NCBI RefSeq assembly: GCF_000718635.1
Contig: NZ_JOBF01000001.1
Coordinates: 248,001 to 312,000 of the forward strand
DNA: 64,000 nucleotides
Reading direction: 5' to 3'
Origin: Streptomyces varsoviensis
GTDB taxonomy: Bacteria > Actinomycetota > Actinomycetes > Streptomycetales > Streptomycetaceae
Within the stretch, counting starts at the first letter, position 1; each line of letters opens with the position of its first letter. Below, one piece after another: positions 22,118 through 32,768 of the stretch. The notes under the pieces were generated by a model. The model saw only the letters and a program-made list of their open reading frames with translations, was not told the DNA's origin and searched no databases. The position numbers and the translations under genes were made by a program.

Positions 22118-24094
22118 ATGACTGAGTATGGCCGGGGTCCGGAGCCCCAACCGTGGCATCCTGAGGACCCTCTCTACGGGGACCAGGGCTACAGCGGGCA
22201 CCAGCCGACGGGCGCCCACGACCCGCACGGCGCTCGGCAGGACGCCTACGGCGGCCATCCGCAGCAGTACGCGGACCAGTCACAGCAGGGGCAGTACCAG
22301 CAGTACGAACAGCACCACCCTCAGCAGTACGGACAGCAGCAGTACCCCGATCAGCAGCAGCAATACCCCGGTCAGCCGTACCAGGGCCAGCAGTTTCCGG
22401 GGTACGGGCAGCAGCCGGATCAGCGGTACGAGAACCAGCAGTACCAGAATCAGCAGTACCAGGTCCAGCAGCACGGGCAGCAGCAGTACGCCGATCAGCA
22501 GCAGTACGGCTGGGACCCCCTCCAGGGGGCTCCGGCGCAGTACGGGATGAACCCCCAGGATCCGTACAGCCAGCCCGCCGACCCCTACGGCGGCGGGCAG
22601 CAGCAGGACTACTACGGCGGCCAGGGCACGTACGCGCAGCAGCAGCCGCAGCACCCGCAGCAGCCGCACGAGGGGCAGCAGCAGTACGCGCCCCAGCAGG
22701 CGCCCGCGCCTCAGCAGGCCCAGGCCCAGGCCCAGGCTCCGGCCCCGCATCAGGCGGACCAGGCCGAGAGCCCGCTGGAGCGCACCCAGACCCAGCCGCA
22801 GGTCCCCGAGCGGGCCGAGGAGTGGGACGCGGAGCCGGACGGCGCCGACGACCACCCCTTCTTCTCGGGCCGCGGTGACGGCGACCGCGACAAGCGAGAC
22901 AAGCGGAACAAGGGGCCTGCGGGGGACGACGAGGACGAGGAGGACGACGGCGACGGGGCCGCCGGGAAGGGCCGGAAGGACGGCGGGGACCGCCGCGGCA
23001 AGAAGACCAAGCGCCGCTCCGGCATGGCCTGCCTGGTCGTCGTCGTGGTGCTGGCCGGTGTGGTCGGCGGGGGCGGGTACTTCGCGTACCAGTTCTGGCA
23101 GGACCGTTACGGCGCCGCGCCCGACTTCTCCGGCGAGGGCACCGGCGAGGTCCAGGTCGACATCCCGGCGGGCGCGAGCGGCATCGCGATGGGCCGGGTC
23201 CTCAAGGAGAAGGGCGTCGTGAAGAGCGTCGGCGCGTTCACCGAGGCCGTCGCCAAGAACCCCCAGGGCAAGTCCATCCAGGGCGGCACGTACACCCTGC
23301 GCAAGGAGATGTCGGGCGCGGCGGCCGTCGCGCTGATGACGGACCCCAAGACCCGCAACTCCCTCACCATCCCCGAGGGCCGGCGCAACGTGCAGGTCTA
23401 CGCCGCGATCGACAAGAAGCTCGGCCTCAAGGACGGCACGACCAAGGACGTCGCCAAGAACGAGGCCAAGAACCTCGGGCTGCCCGACTGGGCCGAGGGG
23501 GACGGGGAGATGAAGGACCCGCTGGAGGGCTTCCTCTTCCCCTCGCAGTACAGCGTGGGCAAGGGCACCAAGCCCGTGGACGTGCTGCGGGAGATGGTCA
23601 GCCGGGCGAAGAGCCGGTACGCCAAGTACGACCTGGAGGCCAAGGCCAAGGACCTGGGGCTCAAGTCGCCGCTGGAGGTCATCACGGTGGCCAGCCTGGT
23701 GCAGGCCGAGGGCATGACGCACGACGACTTCCGCAAGATGTCGCGCGTGGTCTACAACCGCCTCAAGCCCACCAACAGGGAGACGAACGGCAAGCTCGAA
23801 TTCGACTCGACGTACAACTACGCGACGAACCAGAGCAAGATCAATCTGAGCCCCGCGCAGCTCCGGGCCTTCCACCACCCGTACAACACGTACTACATCA
23901 GGGGGCTGCCGCCCGGCCCGATCGACAACCCGGGCAGCGACGCCGTGGAAGCGGCGCTCGACCCGGAGGCGGGGGACTGGTACTACTTCGTGGCCACGGA
24001 CGGCAAGGTCACCAAGTTCGCCAAGACCCTGGCCGAGCACGACAAGCTCGTGCAGGAGTTCAACGCGAACCAGAAACACAAGAACGGCACGTGA
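22118..24094 (+). CDS. mltG: MltG endolytic murein transglycosylase
   Basis: The 658-residue protein has a cytoplasmic Gln/Tyr/Pro-rich low-complexity region (about 20-215) built of irregular QQY repeats, an acidic then basic stretch, one membrane helix (about 304-328) and an extracellular YceG/MltG domain. The catalytic Glu is Glu531 in ASLVQAEGMTHDD, matching E. coli Glu218 by alignment of ASIIEKE; later motifs YNTYYIRGLPPGPI and YYFVAT are present. MltG cleaves nascent glycan strands and sets their length. The extended N-terminus may bind polar-growth proteins. The stop overlaps aroE. Confidence 0.92.
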   Translation: MTEYGRGPEPQPWHPEDPLYGDQGYSGHQPTGAHDPHGARQDAYGGHPQQYADQSQQGQYQQYEQHHPQQYGQQQYPDQQQQYPGQPYQGQQFPGYGQQPDQRYENQQYQNQQYQVQQHGQQQYADQQQYGWDPLQGAPAQYGMNPQDPYSQPADPYGGGQQQDYYGGQGTYAQQQPQHPQQPHEGQQQYAPQQAPAPQQAQAQAQAPAPHQADQAESPLERTQTQPQVPERAEEWDAEPDGADDHPFFSGRGDGDRDKRDKRNKGPAGDDEDEEDDGDGAAGKGRKDGGDRRGKKTKRRSGMACLVVVVVLAGVVGGGGYFAYQFWQDRYGAAPDFSGEGTGEVQVDIPAGASGIAMGRVLKEKGVVKSVGAFTEAVAKNPQGKSIQGGTYTLRKEMSGAAAVALMTDPKTRNSLTIPEGRRNVQVYAAIDKKLGLKDGTTKDVAKNEAKNLGLPDWAEGDGEMKDPLEGFLFPSQYSVGKGTKPVDVLREMVSRAKSRYAKYDLEAKAKDLGLKSPLEVITVASLVQAEGMTHDDFRKMSRVVYNRLKPTNRETNGKLEFDSTYNYATNQSKINLSPAQLRAFHHPYNTYYIRGLPPGPIDNPGSDAVEAALDPEAGDWYYFVATDGKVTKFAKTLAEHDKLVQEFNANQKHKNGT

Positions 24095-24954
24095 TGACGG
24101 ACCAGCAGGACCAGCGCGAGCACCGGCACGGCCGCCGGGCGGCCGTGCTCGGGTCGCCGATCGCCCACTCGCTCTCCCCGGTGCTGCACCGCGCCGCGTA
24201 CGCGGAACTCGGCCTCACCGGCTGGACGTACGACCGCTTCGAGGTGACCGAGGACCGGCTGCCCGGCTTCGTCGACTCCCTCGACGCCGGCTGGGCCGGG
24301 CTGTCGCTGACCATGCCGCTCAAGCGCGCCGTCCTGCCGCTGCTGGACGAGGTCAGCGACACCGCGGCCGCCGTCGAGGCGGTCAACACCGTCGTCCGCA
24401 CCGCGGACGGCCGGCTGCTCGGCGACAACACCGACATCCCCGGCATGGTCGCGGCCCTGCGCGAACGCGGCGTCGAGCGGGTGGCGAGCGCCGCCGTCCT
24501 GGGCGCCGGAGCCACCGCCTCCGCCGCGCTGGCGGCCCTCGGGCGGATCTGCGCGGGCGAGGTCACCGTGTACGTGCGCAGCGCCGCCCGCGCCGCCGAG
24601 ATGCGCGGGTGGGGCGAGCGGTTGGGGGTGCCGGTGCGCACCGCCGACTGGGCGGACGCCGCCGCGGCCCTCACCGCGCCGCTCGTCGTCGCCACCACCC
24701 CGGCCGGCACCGCGGACGTGCTCGCGGACGCCGTGCCGAGCGCTCCGGGCACCCTCTTCGACGTGCTGTACGAGCCGTGGCCGACGCCGCTGGCCGCCGC
24801 CTGGGCGGAGCGCGGCGGCGCCGTGATCGGCGGCCTCGACCTCCTCATCCACCAGGCCGTGCTCCAGGTCGAGCAGATGACGGGCCGCGCCCCGGGCCCG
24901 CTCGCCGCGATGCGCGCCGCGGGCGAGTCGGCGCTGGCGGCCCGTACGGCCTGA
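24094..24954 (+). CDS. aroE: Shikimate dehydrogenase
   Basis: The 286-residue enzyme reduces 3-dehydroshikimate to shikimate with NADPH. Visible motifs are GSPIAHSLSPVLHRAAY (substrate site), LSLTMPLKRAVLPL with its catalytic Lys, VNTVVR, GDNTDIPGM and the dinucleotide loop VLGAGATASAALAAL. ATG at 24094 overlaps the mltG stop (TGATG); an in-frame GTG at 24091 is the alternative start. A gap of 150 nt separates it from aroC. Confidence 0.93.
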   Translation: MTDQQDQREHRHGRRAAVLGSPIAHSLSPVLHRAAYAELGLTGWTYDRFEVTEDRLPGFVDSLDAGWAGLSLTMPLKRAVLPLLDEVSDTAAAVEAVNTVVRTADGRLLGDNTDIPGMVAALRERGVERVASAAVLGAGATASAALAALGRICAGEVTVYVRSAARAAEMRGWGERLGVPVRTADWADAAAALTAPLVVATTPAGTADVLADAVPSAPGTLFDVLYEPWPTPLAAAWAERGGAVIGGLDLLIHQAVLQVEQMTGRAPGPLAAMRAAGESALAARTA

Positions 24955-25104
24955 GCGGCCCGTACGGCCGGCCGCCGCCGGTCCACGTCCCGGACCGGCG
25001 TCCGGGCCGCGCCGCGAACCATGGGAGGATCGGGGGCGGCGGGTCAGGGCCGCGCACCGGACCGCGCCGACTCAAGGTCCGAGGCGCGAGCAAGAGGAGC
25101 ACCG

Positions 25105-26289
25105 TTGAGCAGGTTGCGCTGGCTGACGGCGGGGGAGTCGCACGGCCCCGCACTGGTGGCGACGCTGGAGGGCCTTCCGGCCGGCGTGCCGATCACCACG
25201 GACATGGTGGCGGACGCCCTGGCCCGGCGGCGGCTGGGCTACGGCCGGGGCGCGCGCATGAAGTTCGAGCGTGACGAGGTGACCTTCCTCGGCGGCGTCC
25301 GGCACGGCCTGACCCTCGGCTCGCCCGTCGCGATCATGGTCGGCAACACCGAGTGGCCCAAGTGGGAACAGGTCATGGCGGCCGACCCGGTGGACCCCGA
25401 GGAGTTGGCCGCGCTGGCCCGCAACGCGCCGCTGACCAGGCCCCGGCCGGGCCACGCCGACCTCGCCGGCATGCAGAAGTACGGCTTCGACGAGGCCCGC
25501 CCGATCCTGGAGCGCGCCTCCGCCCGCGAGACCGCGGCCCGCGTCGCGCTCGGCACGGTGGCCCGCTCCTTCCTCAAGGAGACGGCCGGCATCGAGATCG
25601 TCTCGCACGTCGTGGAGCTGGCCGCGGCCAAGGCCCCGTACGGCGTCCTCCCCACCCCCGCCGACGTCGAACGGCTCGACGCCGACCCCGTGCGCTGCCT
25701 GGACGCGGCCGCGAGCGAGGCGATGGTCGCCGAGATCGACCAGGCCCACAAGGACGGCGACACGCTCGGCGGCGTCGTCGAGGTGCTCGCCTACGGAGTC
25801 CCGGTGGGGCTCGGCAGCCATGTGCACTGGGACCGCCGCCTCGACGCGCGCCTCGCCGGCGCCCTGATGGGCATTCAGGCCATCAAGGGCGTCGAGCTCG
25901 GCGACGGCTTCGACCTGGCGCGGGTGCCCGGCTCGCAGGCGCACGACGAGATCGTCTCCACCGACGAGGGCATCCGCCGCACCTCCGGCCGCTCCGGCGG
26001 CACCGAGGGCGGCCTGAGCACCGGCGAACTGCTGCGCGTACGGGCCGCCATGAAGCCCATCGCGACCGTGCCGCGCGCCCTGGCCACCGTGGACGTCGCC
26101 ACCGGCGAGGCCACCCGGGCCCACCACCAGCGCTCCGACGTGTGCGCGGTGCCGGCCGCCGGCATCGTCGCCGAGGCGATGGTCGCGCTGGTGCTGGCGG
26201 ACGCGGTGGCGGAGAAGTTCGGCGGTGACAGCGTGCCGGAGACCCGCCGCAACGTCCGCGGCTACCTCGACGGGCTGGCCATCAGGTGA
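25105..26289 (+). CDS. aroC: Chorismate synthase
   Basis: The 394-residue FMN-dependent lyase converts EPSP to chorismate. It starts [22 protein letters not shown] and contains [20 protein letters not shown] and the C-terminal [17 protein letters not shown] signature. I chose TTG at 25105: AGAGGAG sits 6 nt before it and the family begins there, while the frame upstream is not conserved. aroK overlaps the stop by 4 nt. Confidence 0.95.
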   Translation: MSRLRWLTAGESHGPALVATLEGLPAGVPITTDMVADALARRRLGYGRGARMKFERDEVTFLGGVRHGLTLGSPVAIMVGNTEWPKWEQVMAADPVDPEELAALARNAPLTRPRPGHADLAGMQKYGFDEARPILERASARETAARVALGTVARSFLKETAGIEIVSHVVELAAAKAPYGVLPTPADVERLDADPVRCLDAAASEAMVAEIDQAHKDGDTLGGVVEVLAYGVPVGLGSHVHWDRRLDARLAGALMGIQAIKGVELGDGFDLARVPGSQAHDEIVSTDEGIRRTSGRSGGTEGGLSTGELLRVRAAMKPIATVPRALATVDVATGEATRAHHQRSDVCAVPAAGIVAEAMVALVLADAVAEKFGGDSVPETRRNVRGYLDGLAIR

Positions 26290-26810
26290 CGCCGCCCGCC
26301 GTCGTCATCGTGGGCCCGCCGGGCGCGGGCAAGTCCACCGTGGGCGCGCTGATCGCCGACCGCCTCGGCACCGGCTACCGGGACACCGACGCCGACATCG
26401 AGCGGAGCGCCGGCAAGCCGATCTCCGAGATCTTCATCGACGAGGGCGAGCCGCACTTCCGCGAGCTGGAGCGGCAGGCCGTACGCGCCGCCGTCGCCGG
26501 CCACGCCGGGGTGCTCTCCCTCGGCGGCGGCGCGGTCATGGACGAGGGGACCCGGGCCCTGCTCGCCGGGCTCCCGGTCGTCTTCCTCGACGTCTCCCTC
26601 GCCGACGCCGTGCGCCGGGTGGGGCTCGACGCCCCGCGCCCGCTGCTCGCCGTCAACCCGCGGCAGCGCTGGCGCGAGCTGATGGAGGCCCGCCGCCCGC
26701 TCTACACCGAGGTCGCCCGCGCGGTCGTCACCACCGACGGCCGCACCCCCGAGGACGTCGCCGAGGCGGTCCTCGACGCCCTGGAGCTCCGAGATGTCCT
26801 CAAGGACTGA
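26286..26810 (+). CDS. aroK: Shikimate kinase
   Basis: The 174-residue P-loop kinase phosphorylates shikimate at O3. Walker A is GPPGAGKST (about 9-17); the shikimate-binding DTDADIE, the [13 protein letters not shown] segment and LGGGAV are in place, and the lid carries RPLLAV. The GTG start is within the aroC stop (GTGA overlap), showing translational coupling. aroB follows after 72 nt. Confidence 0.94.
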   Translation: MTPPAVVIVGPPGAGKSTVGALIADRLGTGYRDTDADIERSAGKPISEIFIDEGEPHFRELERQAVRAAVAGHAGVLSLGGGAVMDEGTRALLAGLPVVFLDVSLADAVRRVGLDAPRPLLAVNPRQRWRELMEARRPLYTEVARAVVTTDGRTPEDVAEAVLDALELRDVLKD

Positions 26811-28474
<1,664 letters not shown>

Positions 28475-28515
28475 CGGGGTACGCGGGCACGACGCGGGGG
28501 CCCGGGCCGTTCACA

Positions 28516-28564
28516 CCGCGAGGGCCGGGGCGGGTACTCTCCGGTACCGGCCCGGCCCTCGCGG
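28516..28564. terminator. Long stem-loop after the aro genes
   Basis: A 14-bp perfect stem (28516-28529 with 28551-28564) encloses 21 nt that can form a small inner hairpin. It lies 42 nt after aroQ and may end the aro transcript; no T-tract follows. Confidence 0.5.
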
Positions 28565-28612
28565 CCGCTTGACACGGCGCCAGACGCCCGCACGAGACGG
28601 AGTGCCACCGAG

Positions 28613-29701
28613 ATGCAGTACGCAGTGGGGGCTCCGCAGCCCCCCGCCCCCGGGCAGGGCGCCGGCCCCGGCGGCCACGGGCACGCGTCCCACCCCGCAC
28701 CGCCGCCGCCCGGCCCGGCCGCCGCGGGCACCGGCGGACCCGTACCGCCGCCCACCGCCCCGCCCCCCGCGCCCGTGGCACCGGCCGCCTCCGCGCCCGT
28801 ACCGCCGACGCCTCGGACGAATCCCGCGTCGCCCCCTGTCCCTGCGTCCGCGCCGCCGGCCGCTTCCGCGCCCGTACCGCCGGCGCCTCCGACGAACCCC
28901 GCGCCTCCGGCGACACCCGCGCCCGCGCCTCCGCCCGTCCCCGCGCCCGCGCCGGGCGCGGCACCCGCGCCCGTACCGCCCGCCGCCCCCGCCCCGGCGG
29001 CCGCGCCCGGCTGGGAGAGGCGCCCCGGCGGGCCGCCCGCCGGCCATCAGCCGACCGAGGCGGGCGGCCAGGTGCGGCTGCCGGCCGGGGCGCCGGTGCC
29101 GGTGCCCGGGGCCGGTCCCGGTACGGCCGCGGCGGACGCGGCGCACGCCGCCGTGGCGGTGCTGCTGATCGGCCCGGCGGGCGCGGGCAAGACGACGGTG
29201 GCGCGCCACTGGGCGGACACCCGGCGCGTGCCGACCGCCCACATCAGCCTGGACGACGTCCGCGAATGGGTGCGGGCGGGCTTCGCCGACCCCCAGTCCG
29301 GCTGGAACGACCACTCCGAGGCCCAGTACCGGCTCGCGCGCCGCACGTGCGGCTTCGCGGCCCGTAACTTCCTCGCCAACGGCATCTCCTGCATCCTGGA
29401 CGACGCCGTCTTCCCGGACCGCCCCGTCGTCGGCCTCGGCGGCTGGAAGCGCCATGTCGGCCCCGGCCTGCTCCCCGTCGTCCTGCTGCCCGGTCTGGAG
29501 GTCGTCCTGGAGCGCAACGCCGCCCGGTCCGGCAACCGCCGCCTCGGCGACGAGGAGGTCGCCCGCATCCACGGCCGGATGGCCGGCTGGTACGGCTCCG
29601 GGCTGCCGATCATCGACAACACCCAGCAGGACGTGGCGACCACCGCCCGCCTCCTGGACGACGTGGTGGCCCGCTCGCTGGCCTCGCCGCCGAGCTGGTA
29701 G
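28613..29701 (+). CDS. P-loop ATPase/kinase-like protein with long Pro/Ala-rich N-terminus
   Basis: The 362-residue protein has about 165 residues of Pro/Ala/Gly-rich low-complexity sequence and then a compact P-loop domain (about 178-360). Walker A is GPAGAGKTT starting near residue 187; DDVREWV, GISCILDDAVFPDRP and LPIIDNT follow, and EVVLERNAARSGNRRL resembles the lid region of small-molecule or zeta-toxin-like kinases. The substrate is unknown. A conserved position in the aro-efp region suggests a housekeeping role, but I cannot assign one. No toxin-antitoxin partner is adjacent. Confidence 0.7.
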   Translation: MQYAVGAPQPPAPGQGAGPGGHGHASHPAPPPPGPAAAGTGGPVPPPTAPPPAPVAPAASAPVPPTPRTNPASPPVPASAPPAASAPVPPAPPTNPAPPATPAPAPPPVPAPAPGAAPAPVPPAAPAPAAAPGWERRPGGPPAGHQPTEAGGQVRLPAGAPVPVPGAGPGTAAADAAHAAVAVLLIGPAGAGKTTVARHWADTRRVPTAHISLDDVREWVRAGFADPQSGWNDHSEAQYRLARRTCGFAARNFLANGISCILDDAVFPDRPVVGLGGWKRHVGPGLLPVVLLPGLEVVLERNAARSGNRRLGDEEVARIHGRMAGWYGSGLPIIDNTQQDVATTARLLDDVVARSLASPPSW

Positions 29702-29787
29702 CCGCCGCGCCCGCGGGCCCCGGTGCGCGCCGCCCGGTCGGACGCGCTGAACCGGCCGCCCCGGGCCGCTGATCGTAGGCTCGGCGC

Positions 29788-30906
29788 ATGTCCGAGGTGT
29801 ACGAGGCCCGACGCACCCGTCTGCGCGACCGGTGCGCCGCCGCCGGCAGCGAGTCCGCCCTGGTGTCCCGTCCCGCCAACGTCCGCTATCTGGCCGGCGG
29901 CGCGCCGCCCGGAGCGGTCCTCCTCCTCGGCCCGCCCGGCGGCGACCACGACCTCCTCATGTGCCCCCAGGACCCCTTCGGCGAGCCGCGGCCCGGCGGC
30001 CGGCCCGCGGAGGGGCTGCGGATCGCCGTGCTGCCCGCCCCGGACGCGGACCCCGCCGTCGCCGCCGCGGCCCGCGCCGCGGCAGCCCGCGCCGGCTCCC
30101 TCGCCGTCGAGGAGCACCATCTGAGCGTCGCCCAGTACCGGGCGGTGCGCTCGGTCGTACCGGGGGTGCGGCTCGCGGACCTCGGCCGCGCGGTGGAGCA
30201 GCAGCGGGTGGTCAAGGACGAGGAGGAGATCTCCTGCCTGCGCATCGCCGCGGAGATCACCGACCAGGCGCTCGGCGAACTCCTGGAGTCGATCCTGGTC
30301 GGCCGCACCGAGCGGCATCTGGCGCTGGAGCTGGAGCGCCGCCTCGTGGACCACGGCGCGGCCGGGCCGGCGTTCCCGACCTCCGTGGGCGCGGGGCCGA
30401 ACTCGGGCTCGCCGGACCATCAGCCGACGGACCGCCGGGTGGAGGAGGGGGACTTCCTCAGCGTCCGGCTGGGGGCGGACTACGGCGGCTACCGCTGCGA
30501 GATCGGCCGTACGTTCGTCATCGGCACGTCCCCGGCGTCCTGGCAGATCGACCTGTACGAGCTGGTCTTCGCCGCGCAGCGGGCCGGCCGGGAGGCGCTC
30601 GCGCCGGGCGTGGCGTGCCGGGACGTGGACCGGGCGGCGCGCCAGGTGCTGCGGGCCGGCGGCCATGGCGAGGGGCTCGAAGCGCGCACCGGTCACGGGG
30701 TGGGACTCGAAATCGACGAGGACCCTCGGCTGGAGCCCGCGGCCATGGGTAAACTGGACGCTTGCGTGCCGGTCACCGTCGAACCGGGGGTTCACCTCCC
30801 GGGACGGGGTGGTGTCCGGATCGATGACACGCTCGTCGTCCGCTCCGAGGCGGACGGCGGCCCCGAGCTACTCACCATTACGACCAAGGAGCTGCTCGCG
30901 CTCTAG
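29788..30906 (+). CDS. M24 (Xaa-Pro dipeptidase-like) family protein with altered metal ligands
   Basis: The 372-residue protein has a creatinase-like N-terminal domain (about 1-125) and a pita-bread domain (about 140-365). The five metal ligands of active M24 enzymes are D, D, H, E, E; aligned here they are Arg227 (SVRLGADYGGY), Glu238 (CEIGRT), His303 (TGHGVGLE), Glu332 (VEPGV) and Asp347 (RIDD), and the usual second-His position is Asp310. The first ligand is therefore lost, so peptidase activity is doubtful. TAGGCT ends 6 nt before the ATG with no Shine-Dalgarno, suggesting a leaderless transcript. efp follows 48 nt after the stop. Confidence 0.82.
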   Translation: MSEVYEARRTRLRDRCAAAGSESALVSRPANVRYLAGGAPPGAVLLLGPPGGDHDLLMCPQDPFGEPRPGGRPAEGLRIAVLPAPDADPAVAAAARAAAARAGSLAVEEHHLSVAQYRAVRSVVPGVRLADLGRAVEQQRVVKDEEEISCLRIAAEITDQALGELLESILVGRTERHLALELERRLVDHGAAGPAFPTSVGAGPNSGSPDHQPTDRRVEEGDFLSVRLGADYGGYRCEIGRTFVIGTSPASWQIDLYELVFAAQRAGREALAPGVACRDVDRAARQVLRAGGHGEGLEARTGHGVGLEIDEDPRLEPAAMGKLDACVPVTVEPGVHLPGRGGVRIDDTLVVRSEADGGPELLTITTKELLAL

Positions 30907-30954
30907 CGCGCGCCTCCTGGTCCCACCAGCTTCAGTCCAGGAGATTCCGCAACC

Positions 30955-31521
30955 GTGGCATCCACGAACGACCTCAAGAACGGCATGGTGCTCAAGCTCG
31001 ACAGCGGCCAGCTCTGGTCCGTCGTCGAGTTCCAGCACGTCAAGCCCGGCAAGGGCCCCGCCTTTGTGCGCACCAAGCTGAAGCACGTGCTTTCCGGCAA
31101 GGTCGTCGACAAGACGTTCAACGCCGGCACCAAGGTCGAGACGGCCAATGTCGACAAGCGCGGCATGCAGTTCTCGTACAAGGACGGCGAAAACTTCGTC
31201 TTCATGGACATGGAGACCTACGACCAGATGTTCATCGCCCCGGAGGTGGTCGGCGACGCCGCGCGCTACCTCCTGGAGGGCTTCGAGGCCGTCGTCGCGG
31301 TGTACGAGGAGAACCCCCTCTACGTCGAGCTGCCGGCCTCCGTCGAGCTCGTCATCGAGCACACCGAGCCGGGTGTGCAGGGCGACCGCTCCACCGGCGG
31401 CTCCAAGCCGGCCAAGCTGGAGACCGGTTACGAGATCGCGGTTCCGCTCTTCATCACCACCGGTGAGAAGATCAAGGTCGACACCCGTTCCGGTGAGTAC
31501 CTCGGTCGGGTGAACAGCTAA
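30955..31521 (+). CDS. efp: Translation elongation factor P
   Basis: The 188-residue three-domain factor relieves ribosomes stalled at polyproline. The tip of domain I reads [14 protein letters not shown], with Lys33 at the position that carries modification in many bacteria; domains II and III end [17 protein letters not shown]. The low-complexity Pro-rich proteins nearby would be natural clients. GTG start after GGAGATTCC. nusB starts 2 nt after the stop. Confidence 0.96.
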   Translation: MASTNDLKNGMVLKLDSGQLWSVVEFQHVKPGKGPAFVRTKLKHVLSGKVVDKTFNAGTKVETANVDKRGMQFSYKDGENFVFMDMETYDQMFIAPEVVGDAARYLLEGFEAVVAVYEENPLYVELPASVELVIEHTEPGVQGDRSTGGSKPAKLETGYEIAVPLFITTGEKIKVDTRSGEYLGRVNS

Positions 31522-31523
31522 CC

Positions 31524-31958
31524 GTGGCTGCCCGTAACAAGGCCCGCAAACGCGCCTTCCAGATCCTCTTCGAGGCCGATCAGCGCGGTACGTCCGTGCA
31601 GAACGTGCTCGCGGACTGGATACGGCACTCCCGCTCGGACGACCGGCAGCCGCCGGTCACCGAGTACACGATGCAGCTCGTCGAGGGGTACGCGGAGTTC
31701 GCGCCCCGGATCGACGAGCTGATCGCCACCTACGCGGTCGACTGGACGCTCGACCGGATGCCGGTGGTCGACCGGAACATCCTGCGGCTCGGCACGTACG
31801 AGCTGGTCTGGGAGGACGGGACGCCGGACGCGGTGGTGATCGACGAGGCGGTGCAGCTCGCCAAGGAGTTCTCCACCGACGATTCGCCCGCGTTCGTCAA
31901 TGGTCTTCTCGGCCGTCTCAAGGAGCTCAAGCCGAGCCTGCGGCGCGATACGCGGTAG
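31524..31958 (+). CDS. nusB: Transcription antitermination factor NusB
   Basis: The 144-residue all-helical protein shows the NusB pattern: AARNKARKRAFQILFEADQR at the start, then VDRNILRLGTYELVW and DEAVQLAKEFSTDDSPAFVNGLLG. With NusE it forms the boxA-binding complex used in rRNA antitermination. GTG start immediately after efp; both are likely co-transcribed. A strong hairpin follows. Confidence 0.95.
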   Translation: MAARNKARKRAFQILFEADQRGTSVQNVLADWIRHSRSDDRQPPVTEYTMQLVEGYAEFAPRIDELIATYAVDWTLDRMPVVDRNILRLGTYELVWEDGTPDAVVIDEAVQLAKEFSTDDSPAFVNGLLGRLKELKPSLRRDTR

Positions 31959-31977
31959 AGCGGCAGCACACGCAGGA

Positions 31978-32025
31978 CCGCCGCCCTCGGCGGAACCTTG
32001 GAAGGGGTTCCGCCGAGGGCGGCGG
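31978..32025. terminator. Bidirectional terminator between nusB and bldD
   Basis: A 20-bp perfect stem (31978-31997 with 32006-32025) with an 8-nt loop lies between the convergent genes nusB and bldD. Confidence 0.85.
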
Positions 32026-32071
32026 CACGTTTCTGCAGTGATGTGGCGAGGCGTTCGATGCCGTGGGGGCT

Positions 32072-32572
32072 TCAGAGGTCCTCGTGCTGCACGGCGCGGC
32101 GCGCGTCGGCGTCGAGCACGCCCCAGCTGATGAGCTGCTCGGTCAGCACCGAGGGCGACTGGTCGTAGATGACGGCGAGGGTGCGCAGGTCGTCCTGGCG
32201 GATCGAGAGCACCTTGCCGTTGTAGTCGCCGCGCTGGCTCTGGATCGTGGCCGCGTACCGCTGGAGGGGGCCGGCCTTCTCGGCGGGCACGTGGGCCAGC
32301 CGCTCCAGGTCGAGCACCAGCTTCGGCGGGGGCTCGGCGGCGCCGCCGGGCGTCGTGCCGGGCAGCAGCTCCTGCACCGGGACGCCGTAGAAGTCGGCCA
32401 GCTCGGCCAGGCGCTGCACGGTGACTGCTCGGTCGCCACGCTCGTACGAACCGACCACCACGGCCTTCCAGCGGCCCTGGGACTTCTCCTCGACGCCGTG
32501 CAGCGAGAGGCCCTGCTGGGTGCGGATGGCGCGAAGCTTGGCTCCGAGCTGTTTGGCGTATTCGCTGGACAT
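32072..32572 (-). CDS. bldD: BldD developmental repressor
   Basis: The 166-residue protein is nearly identical to the BldD sequence I know from S. coelicolor. An XRE-type HTH fills residues 5-70 (AKQLGAKLRAIRTQQGLSLH, SYERGDRAVTVQRLAEL). The C-terminal domain holds the c-di-GMP signature RXD-X8-RXXD: Arg114-Gly-Asp116 and Arg125-Gln-Asp-Asp128. BldD dimerises around tetrameric c-di-GMP and represses sporulation genes during growth. A palindromic BldD site lies in its own promoter, indicating autorepression. The last five or so residues (VQHEDL) differ from my memory of other BldD ends. Confidence 0.97.
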   Translation of the reverse strand: MSSEYAKQLGAKLRAIRTQQGLSLHGVEEKSQGRWKAVVVGSYERGDRAVTVQRLAELADFYGVPVQELLPGTTPGGAAEPPPKLVLDLERLAHVPAEKAGPLQRYAATIQSQRGDYNGKVLSIRQDDLRTLAVIYDQSPSVLTEQLISWGVLDADARRAVQHEDL

Positions 32573-32604
32573 AAAGCTCCCCGGACGAAGACTGGTAACT
32601 CACT

Positions 32605-32629
32605 GTGAGGTTACGCAGCGTAATCTCAC
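32605..32629. promoter_or_regulatory. BldD operator in the bldD promoter
   Basis: A 25-bp near-perfect palindrome is centred on TTACGCAGCGTAA (32611-32623), which matches all fixed positions of the published BldD consensus TNACNC(A/T)GNGTNA. Outer arms GTGAG/CTCAC extend it. It sits between the -35 and -10 of the bldD promoter. Confidence 0.85.
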
Positions 32630-32637
32630 TTCGTCAA
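32608..32637 (-). promoter_or_regulatory. bldD promoter
   Basis: On the minus strand, TTGACG (32632-32637) and TAACCT (32608-32613) are 18 nt apart, about 36 nt before the ATG. The BldD operator covers the spacer and -10. Confidence 0.6.
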
Positions 32638-32671
32638 GCCGAACGGTCCATGCCGTCCCCCGTCAGGGGTG

Positions 32672-32703
32672 TTGACGGGCGTCCCGTACGACCCTGGTAC
32701 CGT
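32672..32703 (+). promoter_or_regulatory. Candidate pyr operon promoter
   Basis: TTGACG at 32672-32677 and TACCGT at 32698-32703 are 20 nt apart, wider than ideal. Position fits a transcript that includes the PyrR-binding leader. Weak motif support. Confidence 0.35.
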
Positions 32704-32721
32704 GAATGGCGTAAACCCGAC

Positions 32722-32762
32722 GTCCTTTAAGGTCCGTCCCGTGAGGCGGAGAAGGAGGTCCG
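32722..32762 (+). promoter_or_regulatory. PyrR-binding RNA element over the pyrR Shine-Dalgarno
   Basis: The leader reads GTCC-CGTGAGGC-GGAG-AAGGAGG, matching the conserved PyrR-binding loop (UCC, GnGAGGC, AAGG). An upper stem TCCG/CGGA (32733-32736 with 32747-32750) presents GTGAGG in the loop, and a lower stem TCCTT/AAGGA (32723-32727 with 32752-32756) takes in the AAGGAGG ribosome binding site. PyrR bound with UMP would therefore block translation, as described for mycobacterial PyrR. No terminator/antiterminator pair was seen. Confidence 0.65.
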
Positions 32763-32768
32763 TTTCCC

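Noticed and set aside
28567..28600. TTGACA at 28569-28574 as a promoter for the P-loop gene
   Set aside because: No -10-like hexamer occurs 16-19 nt downstream.
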